Source of the DNA: SPCO01 sp964427285
GTDB lineage: Bacteria; Chloroflexota; Limnocylindria; Limnocylindrales; CSP1-4
DNA length: 64,000 bases
Assembly (NCBI GenBank): GCA_964427285.1
Contig: CAYRTS010000009.1
Span: 1-64,000, forward strand
Reading direction: 5' to 3'
Made by a program: the position numbers and the translations under genes. Positions 49,400 to 57,077 of the stretch are shown in pieces (position 1 is the first letter of the stretch; the number at the start of each line of letters is the position of its first letter). A model generated the notes under the pieces. It searched no databases and had not been told where the DNA came from. It saw only the letters and a list, made by a program, of their open reading frames with translations.

Positions 49400-50571
49400 G
49401 CCGAGCGGGCGCCCGCCGAATCAATGACGCGCGTCTCCACGGCGTGGCGCCGCAGGTACGCTTCGTCAACCTCAACCCCGAGCCCAGGCCCGGTCGGGAT
49501 CGTCAGCCAGCCGTCGACAAAGGTGAGCGGCGTGGACAGCAGCCCGGAACGATGCGGGTTGTCGTCCACCCCGTACTCCAGGTAGAGCTCGTCCGATGCT
49601 GGAGACCGGTTGGGATCGGGCAGACAGGCCAGGATCTGGGCTGCCGCGGCAATCCCGATGGCGTTGTTGGAAGTGTGGGGCATCGCCGGGATCGACTGGA
49701 CGTTGGCCAATTCCGCGATGAAGAGCGTCTCTGCGATCCCGCCGCAGATGACCGGTTCCGGCTGGATGATATCGACCCCACCGCAGTTGAGCAGGTCGAT
49801 CGCGGCACTCCGCTTCTCGATGATCTCGCCGCCGGCCAGCGCGATGTCGAGGGCCGCGCGGAGTCCCGCATAGCCCTGGTAGCCCTCGCGCTGGTGGATC
49901 GGCTCTTCGAACCACCGAAAGCCGAGGCCGTACAGGATCGCCCCCATCTCGATCGCCCGCGGGAAGGTGTAGCCGGCGTTGCCGTCGGCCATCATCTGGA
50001 ACTCGTCGCCCACCTCCGCCCGGATCTCCTCGAGAATTCGCGCCTCGTGGGCCACCGGGTAACGGCCAACCCGCCATTTCATGGCGGTGTAGCCGGCGGC
50101 ACGGATGCGCTCAACCTCGGCCGGCCAGGTCTTCGCCGGATCCAGGCCATCGATGTAGCCGCCGCTGGCGGCATAGGCACGCACGCGCGTCCGAAGCGGA
50201 CCGCCAAACGACTCAGCGACCGAGACGCCGAGCTGGCGGGCGCGCAGGTCCTCCAGCGCGATATTGACCGCCGACACCGCATACGGGTGCTCGACCGACC
50301 AGCGCACATCCCGTGACAGGGCCCGAAGATCGTTGGCCGAGCGGCCGATCACGACCGGCGCGGCCGCCTCGATGATCGATGGGATGCCCGCCAACAGGTA
50401 CGTCTCGCCCCAGCCGGCGCGGCCATCGGCATCGGTGATCTTGACCAGGGCATAGGCGTGCGCGCTCGACAGCGCGATCGACGGTCCGGTTCGCGGGTTC
50501 AGCGTGTGGCTGACCACAAAACACTCGACCTTGCGGATGATCCGGCCGTTGTCGGTTCCCGTGGCAGGCAT
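49396..50571 (-). CDS. Mandelate racemase/muconate-lactonizing-family enzyme
   Basis: Enolase-superfamily protein of 391 residues from the ATG at 50571 with GAGGG upstream. The second strand is YTAMKWRVGRY (KxR variant), metal ligands are in MMADGNAGY (Asp), WFEEPIHQR (Glu) and ALAGGEIIEK (Glu), and MPHTSNNAIG carries the His. It is clearly paralogous to the enzyme at 53513-54613 (same MADGNxGY, LAGGEI, QPxxxICGGI). It is translated after the D-2-hydroxyacid dehydrogenase with a 4-base gap and is coupled to a GNAT gene. Confidence 0.88.
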   Translation of the reverse strand: MPATGTDNGRIIRKVECFVVSHTLNPRTGPSIALSSAHAYALVKITDADGRAGWGETYLLAGIPSIIEAAAPVVIGRSANDLRALSRDVRWSVEHPYAVSAVNIALEDLRARQLGVSVAESFGGPLRTRVRAYAASGGYIDGLDPAKTWPAEVERIRAAGYTAMKWRVGRYPVAHEARILEEIRAEVGDEFQMMADGNAGYTFPRAIEMGAILYGLGFRWFEEPIHQREGYQGYAGLRAALDIALAGGEIIEKRSAAIDLLNCGGVDIIQPEPVICGGIAETLFIAELANVQSIPAMPHTSNNAIGIAAAAQILACLPDPNRSPASDELYLEYGVDDNPHRSGLLSTPLTFVDGWLTIPTGPGLGVEVDEAYLRRHAVETRVIDSAGARSA

Positions 50572-50575
50572 CGGT

Positions 50576-51598
50576 TCAGTACCCTCGTACAGGATCCACG
50601 CGATTGATGAGCGCTTCCCCGGCGACGAAGCGACGGAGATTCTCGGCGACCAGCGGCGCCAGATGCTCCGATGAGGCACCTGACACGTGAGGGGTGATAA
50701 TCACGTTCGGCAGACGCCAGAACGGGCTCGATGCGGGCAGCGGCTCCTCCCCGAACACGTCGAGGACCGCGCCACCGATCCGCCCGGCGGCCAGCGCGTC
50801 GGCAAGTGCGATCTCGTCGATCACCGGGCCGCGCCCGGTATTCACGATCCAGGCGTGAGCGGGCAGGGCGGCGATGGTCTCGCGAGTGACAGCGCCGCGG
50901 CTGCGTGCTGTGAGCGGCAACGTGACAGACACGAAATCGGCCTCCAAAGCGACCGCGCGCAAGTCGTCAGTGCCGACGATCCGTTCCGGGATCGCGCCAT
51001 CTGGGTCGCCCGTGCCAGGCACGCGGAAGCTGTCGTCGGCGTGAACCGACGGATTGGCCTTGACCGCCAGCACCCGCATCCCATGGGCCGCCGCGAGCCG
51101 GGCGATTTCACGGCCGATCCCGCCATAGCCGACGATCACCAGTGTCCGCCCGCGGATCTGGTCCCCGAGAAAGTCGCCCTGCGCGTTGTCGTCCGGCCAG
51201 CGCCCGAGCGCCTGCTGGTCACGCCGGAGGTCCACTCGCTCCGCCACCCGCAGGATCGCGCCGATGGTGTACTGGGCGATGGAAGTGGCATAAGCGCCGC
51301 GCGCATTCGTGAGCACGACTCCAGCCGGCCACTCCCGCCCGTCGCCGACCAGGTGCTCCACCCCGGCCGACATGACCTGGAGCCAGCGGAGGCTCGGCGT
51401 CCTCGATCGATCGCTGGGCAATCGCTGGCCGATCAGGCCGTCTAGGTCGGACGCCGCGATCTCGTCGACTGCGGCCTGATCCGCGCGGTTGATGACCCGG
51501 AACTGCAGGCGCGGCGAGATCGATTCGAAGGTGGCCACCGCCGCGGCGTCGAAATCGAAGGCCACCCCGATCCGGATGGCGGGGAGCGGCGTGGTCAC
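50576..51598 (-). CDS. D-2-hydroxyacid dehydrogenase
   Basis: NAD-dependent dehydrogenase of 340 residues from a GTG with GGAG upstream. The Rossmann motif is VIVGYGGIGREIARLA. The catalytic Arg is in VNTGRGPVID, the Glu in FGEEPLP and the His in ITPHVSGASS. N-terminal SLRWLQVMSAGVEHL is typical of the GhrB/phosphoglycerate dehydrogenase-like branch. It interconverts 2-oxo acids and D-2-hydroxy acids. Lying next to an FMN-dependent alpha-hydroxy-acid oxidase gene, it could set the stereochemistry or redox balance of a hydroxy acid. Confidence 0.88.
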   Translation of the reverse strand: MTTPLPAIRIGVAFDFDAAAVATFESISPRLQFRVINRADQAAVDEIAASDLDGLIGQRLPSDRSRTPSLRWLQVMSAGVEHLVGDGREWPAGVVLTNARGAYATSIAQYTIGAILRVAERVDLRRDQQALGRWPDDNAQGDFLGDQIRGRTLVIVGYGGIGREIARLAAAHGMRVLAVKANPSVHADDSFRVPGTGDPDGAIPERIVGTDDLRAVALEADFVSVTLPLTARSRGAVTRETIAALPAHAWIVNTGRGPVIDEIALADALAAGRIGGAVLDVFGEEPLPASSPFWRLPNVIITPHVSGASSEHLAPLVAENLRRFVAGEALINRVDPVRGY

Positions 51599-51646
51599 GT
51601 CACGCTCCGGCCAGCCTCGACCCACATCGCCCGGGGTGGATCAGGC

Positions 51647-52681
51647 TCAGCCGACCGAGTCGGCGATGAGTTCGCGGGTTGCGCCGGTCGCGTCGGCGAG
51701 GCCGCACAGCCCGGCGTCGTCGGCGAGTTCCTGGCGCAACGTGTCGAGCACGCGGGCGACACCATCGGCGCCACCGACCGCGAGCCCCCACATCACCGGC
51801 CGACCAACCAGGACCGCGCGAGCCCCGAGTGCGAGCGCCACCAGGATGTCGCCGCCCGTCCGCACGCCGCCATCGAGGTAGACCTCCACCCCTCCGGCAC
51901 CCGCGACCACGTCGGGCAGCGCATCAAGCGTGGAAATGGAACGTCCGAGCTGGCGGCCACCGTGGTTGGACACGATGATCCCGTCGACCCCCGCATCGAC
52001 GGCGCGTGCCGCATCGGCACGGGTCATGATCCCCTTGGGAACGATCGGCAGGCTGGTCACCGACCGGAGCCAGTCGAGATATTCCCAGGTGTTCGCGGCG
52101 GTCAACCCGGGCGATGTCTCGAAGTGGGCGAACTTGGCGCCGGCCGGCAGCCGGAACCCGAGCTGCGGGGACGTGTGGTTGACCCCGATCGCGGTGTTCA
52201 CCAGGGGGACGATGGCCTTGCAGCCGGCGGCCTCCGCGCGGGCGATGACGCCGGCCAGGACCGCGCGATCGTCCCAGTTGTAGAGCTGAAACCAGAGCGG
52301 CAGCCCCGGCGCCGATGCCGCGATGTCCTCGATGCTGGTCGTGGCGTTGACGGCCACGATGAACAGGCTGCCAGCCCGGGCGGCGCCGGCGGCCATCGCC
52401 AGTTCGCCATCGGCGTGGACCGCGCGCTGAAGACCCATCGGCCCGATCATCACCGGGGCGGCGATCGACGCACCCAGCACGGTCGTAGCCGTGCCGACGG
52501 CCGACACGTCGACGAGCACGCTCGGACGTACCCGGCGGCGGCGGAAGGCAGATTCGTTGTCGCTCTCGAACGCGTCGCCCGAACCCGACTCGATCCAGCC
52601 GTAGGTCGGGCGGTCAAGGAGGTGCCGGGCGATCTCCCGATAGGTCTGGGCGGGCAGGCGGGCGACGAGCGGATCGGTCAT
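51647..52681 (-). CDS. FMN-dependent alpha-hydroxy-acid oxidase (lactate oxidase/monooxygenase-like)
   Basis: FMN enzyme of 344 residues from the ATG at 52681. It has APVMIGPMGLQRAVHADGE, LWFQLYNWDDR, the catalytic stretch GIIVSNHGGRQLGRSISTLDAL (His and Arg) and VYLDGGVRTGGDILVALALGA, all classical for glycolate/L-lactate oxidases. It oxidises L-2-hydroxy acids to 2-oxo acids, passing electrons to oxygen or a carrier. First gene of the minus-strand arm divergent from the GntR regulator; the ATG at 52762 overlaps the operator and is not used. Confidence 0.87.
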   Translation of the reverse strand: MTDPLVARLPAQTYREIARHLLDRPTYGWIESGSGDAFESDNESAFRRRRVRPSVLVDVSAVGTATTVLGASIAAPVMIGPMGLQRAVHADGELAMAAGAARAGSLFIVAVNATTSIEDIAASAPGLPLWFQLYNWDDRAVLAGVIARAEAAGCKAIVPLVNTAIGVNHTSPQLGFRLPAGAKFAHFETSPGLTAANTWEYLDWLRSVTSLPIVPKGIMTRADAARAVDAGVDGIIVSNHGGRQLGRSISTLDALPDVVAGAGGVEVYLDGGVRTGGDILVALALGARAVLVGRPVMWGLAVGGADGVARVLDTLRQELADDAGLCGLADATGATRELIADSVG

Positions 52682-52748
52682 CGCAGGGTCGATCGGAAGC
52701 GCATGGCGGACCTCGTTCGGGTGATGGACAGGGCTGTCACGTTGAATG

Positions 52749-52766
52749 TAGATTGTCGACAATCTA
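52749..52766. promoter_or_regulatory. Palindromic operator, GntR-FCD type (site 4, strongest)
   Basis: TAGATTGTCGACAATCTA, an 18-base perfect palindrome in the divergent gap between the alpha-hydroxy-acid oxidase and the GntR-FCD gene. It is the longest version of the motif and sits where an autoregulatory site is expected, 55 bases upstream of the regulator's start. Confidence 0.8.
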
Positions 52767-52820
52767 TGGCTTGGCTTGGGGGTGCGTCAAGCCGACAGGC
52801 CGACTGGACGGAGGTGTTCG

Positions 52821-53516
52821 GTGAGCGTCCCGGCGAACCTGTTGCCGGTCGAGCGACGAGTCCTGCGCCACGAGGTCCTGCTCGGGCTCCGCAACGGCAT
52901 TTTGTCAGGCCAGATCGCCCCAGGGACGCGGCTCCTGGAGGTCCCCGTGGCGGCCGAGCTGGGCGTCAGCCGGGGCCCGGTACGCGAGGCCCTCCGCCAG
53001 TTGGAGCAGGAAGGCCTCGTCGAGTTCTATCCGCACCGCGGCGCCGTGGTTGTCGGCATCGCGGAGGCCGAGGTCGAGACGATCTACGGGATCCGCGCCC
53101 TGCTCGAGGGGCGGGCGTTCGCGCGGGCGTGCCGGGTGGCCGCGGACGCAGACCTCGACGCCCTGGGCGAGACGGTCGAGCGGATGGTCAGCGCGAGCGA
53201 GACCGGCGATGTCGTTGCCGTGACCGAGCACGATCTCGCGTTCCACGGCCGGGTGGTCGAGATTTCCGGGTTCCAGTATCTGCGACGCCTGTGGACCAGC
53301 ATCGATGGCGTGGTCCGATCCCGGGCGACCCACGCTGGAGCGCGGCCAGACCTGGCCGATCCAGCCGAGGCGCGGCGGCTGCTGATTGCGAGTTCCGTGG
53401 AGCACCGTGAACTGGTGGAGGCGCTGCGCACCCGCCGACCGACTGCTGCGTCCCGGGCCGCGACGGCCCACGTCACGGCGGGCCTCGAGCGTCTTCGAGC
53501 GGCCCAACGACGATGA
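52821..53516 (+). CDS. GntR-family transcriptional regulator, FCD (FadR) subfamily
   Basis: Regulator of 231 residues from a GTG with GGAGG upstream. The N-terminal winged helix (LRNGILSGQIAPGTRLLEV, LGVSRGPVREALRQLEQEG) is followed by an FCD effector domain with EHDLAFHGRVVEISG and SSVEHRELVEALR, whose Asp and two His residues usually bind a metal and a carboxylate ligand such as a sugar acid or 2-hydroxy acid. Its stop overlaps the next enolase gene. Four matching palindromes in the window, the best one at its own promoter, suggest it controls several units. Confidence 0.9.
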   Translation: MSVPANLLPVERRVLRHEVLLGLRNGILSGQIAPGTRLLEVPVAAELGVSRGPVREALRQLEQEGLVEFYPHRGAVVVGIAEAEVETIYGIRALLEGRAFARACRVAADADLDALGETVERMVSASETGDVVAVTEHDLAFHGRVVEISGFQYLRRLWTSIDGVVRSRATHAGARPDLADPAEARRLLIASSVEHRELVEALRTRRPTAASRAATAHVTAGLERLRAAQRR

Positions 53517-54613
53517 TCGAACGAGCAGAGGTCCTCGTCCTCACCCACCGGCTGTCGCGCAGGCGGGTGTTCGGGACGGGGTTCAACGTCACCCGCGATT
53601 CGGTCGTGATCCGAGTCGCGGACCGCGATGGGCGGGTCGGCTGGGGTGAAACGTATCTGGTCCCGGAAGCCGTCGAAGCATGTCGGGCGATGGTCGCGAA
53701 CATGGTCGGGCGCGAGCCCGACGAGGCCGCCACCGAGCTGACGAGCCGGCCCGGTCTGCATCGCTGGGCGCTCGGCGCGGTATCCATGGCGCTGGATGAC
53801 CTCCGCGCCCGGGTGCGCGGCGTGCCGGTGTCCGCGTTGTACGGCGCGCGGCTGCGCGGTCGGGTCCGGCCGTATGCGTCAAGCCGCGGCTATGTCGAAG
53901 GGCTGACCCCGGAAGAGGCATGGAGCGAAGAGGCGGCCGCGATGCACGCCGACGGCTTCCGGGCGATGAAACTGCGGATCGGGCGGTACGACCTCGACGA
54001 GGAGATCGCGGCGATCGAACGGGTCGTCGCCACCTCCCCGTCGCTGACCTGGATGGCCGACGGCAACGGCGGTTACTCGCTGGACCAGAGTCGCCGGCTC
54101 GCTGCCGCGCTCGAGACCCTCGGGTTCCGCTGGCTGGAAGAGCCGCTGCCGACGAGCGATTACGCGGCATACGCACCGCTCGCGCGGGAGTTGGCGATCC
54201 CGCTCGCCGGTGGCGAGATCCTCGAATCGGCCGATGCCGCGACCCCCTTCCTCGCCGCGGGATCGTTTGACCTGATCCAGCCGGATGTCTCCATCTGTGG
54301 CGGGATCGGCGGTCTCCTGGAGATCGGGCGGGCGGCTGCCGCGGCGGGGCGGCACATGGTTCCGCATGCCTGCAGCGGCGCGATCGCCACCGCGGCCACG
54401 CTCCAAATCCTGGCTGTACTGCCGATGGCGATGGATGCCCCGGTCTGGGCGGAGCCGCTCCTCGAGTTCGATGTCGGCGAGAACCCGATCCGGACGGACC
54501 TGCTGACCGTGCCGCTTGGACCGGTGGCCGGCTGGATGGCCATCCCCGACGGGCCTGGCCTCGGGGTGGAGGTCGACGAGGCGGCCGTTCGCCGGTTGAC
54601 GGTCGCGGCCTGA
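53513..54613 (+). CDS. Mandelate racemase/muconate-lactonizing-family enzyme
   Basis: Enolase-superfamily protein of 366 residues; the ATG overlaps the GntR stop. The second strand is FRAMKLRIGRY (KxR), metal ligands are in WMADGNGGY (Asp), WLEEPLPTSD (Glu) and PLAGGEILES (Glu), and VPHACSGAIA has the His. It is a paralogue of the enzyme at 49396-50571 on the other side of the regulator. Both are followed by a related GNAT gene. Likely dehydrates or epimerises an acid sugar or hydroxy acid. Confidence 0.88.
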   Translation: MIERAEVLVLTHRLSRRRVFGTGFNVTRDSVVIRVADRDGRVGWGETYLVPEAVEACRAMVANMVGREPDEAATELTSRPGLHRWALGAVSMALDDLRARVRGVPVSALYGARLRGRVRPYASSRGYVEGLTPEEAWSEEAAAMHADGFRAMKLRIGRYDLDEEIAAIERVVATSPSLTWMADGNGGYSLDQSRRLAAALETLGFRWLEEPLPTSDYAAYAPLARELAIPLAGGEILESADAATPFLAAGSFDLIQPDVSICGGIGGLLEIGRAAAAAGRHMVPHACSGAIATAATLQILAVLPMAMDAPVWAEPLLEFDVGENPIRTDLLTVPLGPVAGWMAIPDGPGLGVEVDEAAVRRLTVAA

Positions 54614-54621
54614 CGGCTGAC

Positions 54622-55446
54622 GTGTCGGTCCGATCGCCGGAGCCCCTGGCGGGTGCGGCCGAGGCCCTCGATACGAATTTCGGGGAGCTGCTCGAGTGGT
54701 ATTCGTCCTGGCCGGGAGGGGAGGTTCGCCGCGACGCAGACCTCCAATTGACGTCATCCGGCGTCCGGTTCCGAGCGATCAATGTCGTCGCGCTGGCAAA
54801 TCTCGCGCCCGAGGGTGCAGCGGGCCGGATCGACGAGGCGATCGCCTGGATGCGCGTTCGGACGGATCGGTGGCGGTGGCTGGTGGGACTCACTTCGCGT
54901 CCGCTCGATCTCGAGGAGCGGCTGTTATCGGCCGGCCTGATCCAGGTCGGCAACAGCCCGGGCATGGCGGTGGGTCTGGACGCTTGGCGGGCTAGCGCGG
55001 GAGCGTCGGCGCCGCCGCTCGACGGAGTGACCATCGAACGCGTCTCCGACGAGGCCGGGCTCGCCCGCTGGCGCGACGTCCAACAACGCGGCCTCGGGCT
55101 GGACGACGCGGCAACCGAAGCGTGGTGGCTCGCCCACCGACGCCCGGGCTTCGATCCCGCGTCGCCGCTCATGAACTGGCTGGCCAGCCTCGACGGCGTA
55201 CCGGTAGCGGCCGCCGCACTCTTCCTGGGCGCCGGCGTGGCCGGCATCTACAACGTCTGCACCGTCCCCGAGGCCCGCCGACGCGGGATCGGCGCTACGG
55301 TCACAGCCGCCGCCCTCCGGGAAGCGGCCTCGCGCGATCTCCGCCTCGCCGTCCTCGGCTCGTCGGAGATGGGCTACCCCATCTACCGCCGCCTCGGCTT
55401 CCACGAGGTTTCGCGCCTGCGCTCGTACTCGCCGGGGCCCGCGTAA
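54622..55446 (+). CDS. GNAT-family N-acetyltransferase, two-domain
   Basis: Protein of 274 residues from a GTG eight bases after the enolase gene. The C-terminal domain has IYNVCTVPEARRRGIGATVTAA (acetyl-CoA loop) and EMGYPIYRRLGFHEVSRL. The N-terminal half (WLVGLTSRPLDLEERLLSAG) parallels that of the GNAT at 48632-49399, so the two are paralogues. The role in the pathway is unknown; it could acetylate an amino sugar acid or detoxify an amine. It converges with the isoaspartyl peptidase gene. Confidence 0.83.
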   Translation: MSVRSPEPLAGAAEALDTNFGELLEWYSSWPGGEVRRDADLQLTSSGVRFRAINVVALANLAPEGAAGRIDEAIAWMRVRTDRWRWLVGLTSRPLDLEERLLSAGLIQVGNSPGMAVGLDAWRASAGASAPPLDGVTIERVSDEAGLARWRDVQQRGLGLDDAATEAWWLAHRRPGFDPASPLMNWLASLDGVPVAAAALFLGAGVAGIYNVCTVPEARRRGIGATVTAAALREAASRDLRLAVLGSSEMGYPIYRRLGFHEVSRLRSYSPGPA

Positions 55447-55458
55447 CGGTACCGTCAG

Positions 55459-56361
55459 CTACGGCCCGGCTCGGTAGTCATGCGCGGGCGACTCCCGTAC
55501 CGCGAACGCCATTGCGGGGGTGTTCCAGGCCACGCCGATCCGGCCCTGGCGATCCATCGTGATCAGGCCGCCGCGGGCGTTGACCCGGGCGAGCGTCGCG
55601 AGCGCGCGCTCAGCTGCCGACTGCGGTTCCAGCCCGCTGCCCATCAGGTCGGCCGCGGTCTTGGCCAGGACGAGCGGGATGATCTTCTCGCCGTGCCCGG
55701 TCGTGGACGCGGCACCGGTCTCGTTGTCGGCGTACAGCCCCGCTCCGATGAATGGTGAGTCCCCTACCCGACCGGGCGGCTTGAACGGCATGCCGCCGGT
55801 GGACGTGCCGGCCGCGAGGTTGCCGGCCCGGTCGAGCGCGATGGCGCCGACAGTGTCGTGGCCGAACATCGTGCCCACCCAGTTCGGATCCGGATGCGCG
55901 CGACTCTCCTCCCAGATTGCCCGCTCGCGGTCCGAGATCAGGTCGCGTGGATCGCACGTCTCGACCCCGGCCCGCTCGGCGAACCGTCGCGCACCCTCGC
56001 CGGTGAAGACCGCGAACGGGCTTTCCAGCACGCGCCGGGCGAGCGTGATCGGATGCGGCACGCCGCGGACCGACGCAACCGAGCCGACTTCGAGGGCAGC
56101 GCCGTCCATCATCCCGGCATCGAGTTCGATGTCGCCATCCTCGTTGAGCGCCGAACCTCGCCCGGCGCCGAAGATGCCCGAGGCTTCGAGCTCTCGAACC
56201 GCTCGTTCGACGGCGTCCAGAGCGCTCCCCCGAGCCTCGAGCACGGCCCATCCGGCCCGCGCGGCCGCCAGGCAGCCCTCGCGACAGCGGTCACGATCGG
56301 CCAGCGCAATATCGAGGGCGCCGCCATGGACCGCGATGGCGCCGGCGGAGTTGGTCCTCAT
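55459..56361 (-). CDS. Isoaspartyl peptidase/L-asparaginase (Ntn-hydrolase)
   Basis: Plant-type asparaginase of 300 residues from the ATG at 56361, preceded by GAGG. IAVHGGALDI is the N-terminal hallmark, GRGSALNEDGDIELDAGMMDG follows, and autoprocessing occurs before Thr170 in MFGHDTVGAIALD, giving alpha and beta chains. GRVGDSPFIGAGLYADN and TGHGEKII are substrate-site motifs. It hydrolyses beta-aspartyl dipeptides or asparagine. It starts 4 bases after the VapC-like toxin gene, so may be read through from it. Upstream extension of the frame has no support. Confidence 0.9.
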   Translation of the reverse strand: MRTNSAGAIAVHGGALDIALADRDRCREGCLAAARAGWAVLEARGSALDAVERAVRELEASGIFGAGRGSALNEDGDIELDAGMMDGAALEVGSVASVRGVPHPITLARRVLESPFAVFTGEGARRFAERAGVETCDPRDLISDRERAIWEESRAHPDPNWVGTMFGHDTVGAIALDRAGNLAAGTSTGGMPFKPPGRVGDSPFIGAGLYADNETGAASTTGHGEKIIPLVLAKTAADLMGSGLEPQSAAERALATLARVNARGGLITMDRQGRIGVAWNTPAMAFAVRESPAHDYRAGP

Positions 56362-56365
56362 CGCC

Positions 56366-56773
56366 TCACACTGGTGCCGGCAGAACACTGACGATATCCG
56401 TCTCGGAAAAGTCATCGCCTTTGAACAGGAGGGGCAAGCCCCGGACCTTGGCCAGTGCATAGCTGAAGACATCTCCGAAGTTCAGCTCAGCCGCGTGCCC
56501 GCTGCCTTTGCCAAACGCCACGAAGGCCGCATAGGCCGCATCCACTTCAGCGGGCCCGGGTGGCACCACCTCGAACATTGGCAATCGAATCAAGTCGTCC
56601 ACCAGCACGACCGCGCGCTCCCCGCGGCGCCCGTGCACCGCCATCCGCGCCTCGACCACCGACACGGAGCTGATCAGCACGCGGTCGGCGCGCTGCAGGA
56701 CTTGAACGAAGGCCTCGCGTTCCGGTTCTGCGAACGCGATCGCGACGATCGCGGACGTGTCAGCGACGATCAT
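56366..56773 (-). CDS. PIN-domain ribonuclease toxin (VapC family)
   Basis: Toxin of 135 residues. MIVADTSAIVAIAFAEPERE has the first acidic residues, ISSVSVVEARMA the Glu, and LNFGDVFSYALAKVRGLPLLFKGDDFSETDI the C-terminal Asp cluster. The layout is the common VapC form whose C-terminal reads FGDxxxYALA. It follows the VapB-like antitoxin by 20 bases. Expected activity is sequence-specific RNA cleavage. Confidence 0.9.
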   Translation of the reverse strand: MIVADTSAIVAIAFAEPEREAFVQVLQRADRVLISSVSVVEARMAVHGRRGERAVVLVDDLIRLPMFEVVPPGPAEVDAAYAAFVAFGKGSGHAAELNFGDVFSYALAKVRGLPLLFKGDDFSETDIVSVLPAPV

Positions 56774-56793
56774 GTCGGCAAGCCGCGTTCGTC

Positions 56794-57018
56794 CTACGCC
56801 AACGGATCAGACGCGTCCGGTCGATCAGGGATTCGGTCGAGTTGCGCGAGCAGCGCCGCCATCCTGGCCGTCTGGTCGGTCGCATCGGCGGTCTCGCCGA
56901 TCTCTGCAATCAGCCGATCCAGCGCTCGATCCACGACGGCCGTCTTGCTCAATCCCGTCCGCTTGGCCAAACGCTCGACTTTCCTGACCACGACAGGGTT
57001 GGCGATCTGCAATGCCAT
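56794..57018 (-). CDS. VapB-type antitoxin (PSK-like transcription factor family)
   Basis: Antitoxin of 74 residues from the ATG at 57018 (a start at 57027 or 57054 is possible). ALQIANPVVVRKVERLAKRT followed by GLSKTAVVDRALDRLIAE is the typical VapB N-terminus with a helix that binds DNA, and the acidic C-terminus would cover the toxin. The inverted repeat at 57036-57054 just upstream is the likely autoregulatory operator. Confidence 0.85.
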   Translation of the reverse strand: MALQIANPVVVRKVERLAKRTGLSKTAVVDRALDRLIAEIGETADATDQTARMAALLAQLDRIPDRPDASDPLA

Positions 57019-57035
57019 GTCATCCATCGTGACTG

Positions 57036-57054
57036 TTGATCTCAATACGATCAA
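57036..57054. promoter_or_regulatory. Inverted repeat upstream of VapBC
   Basis: TTGATC at 57036 and GATCAA at 57049 with a seven-base spacer, just upstream of the antitoxin start. VapBC complexes usually bind such an operator in their own promoter. Confidence 0.5.
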
Positions 57055-57077
57055 TATCCATCACAAAGTTGGAGCCG

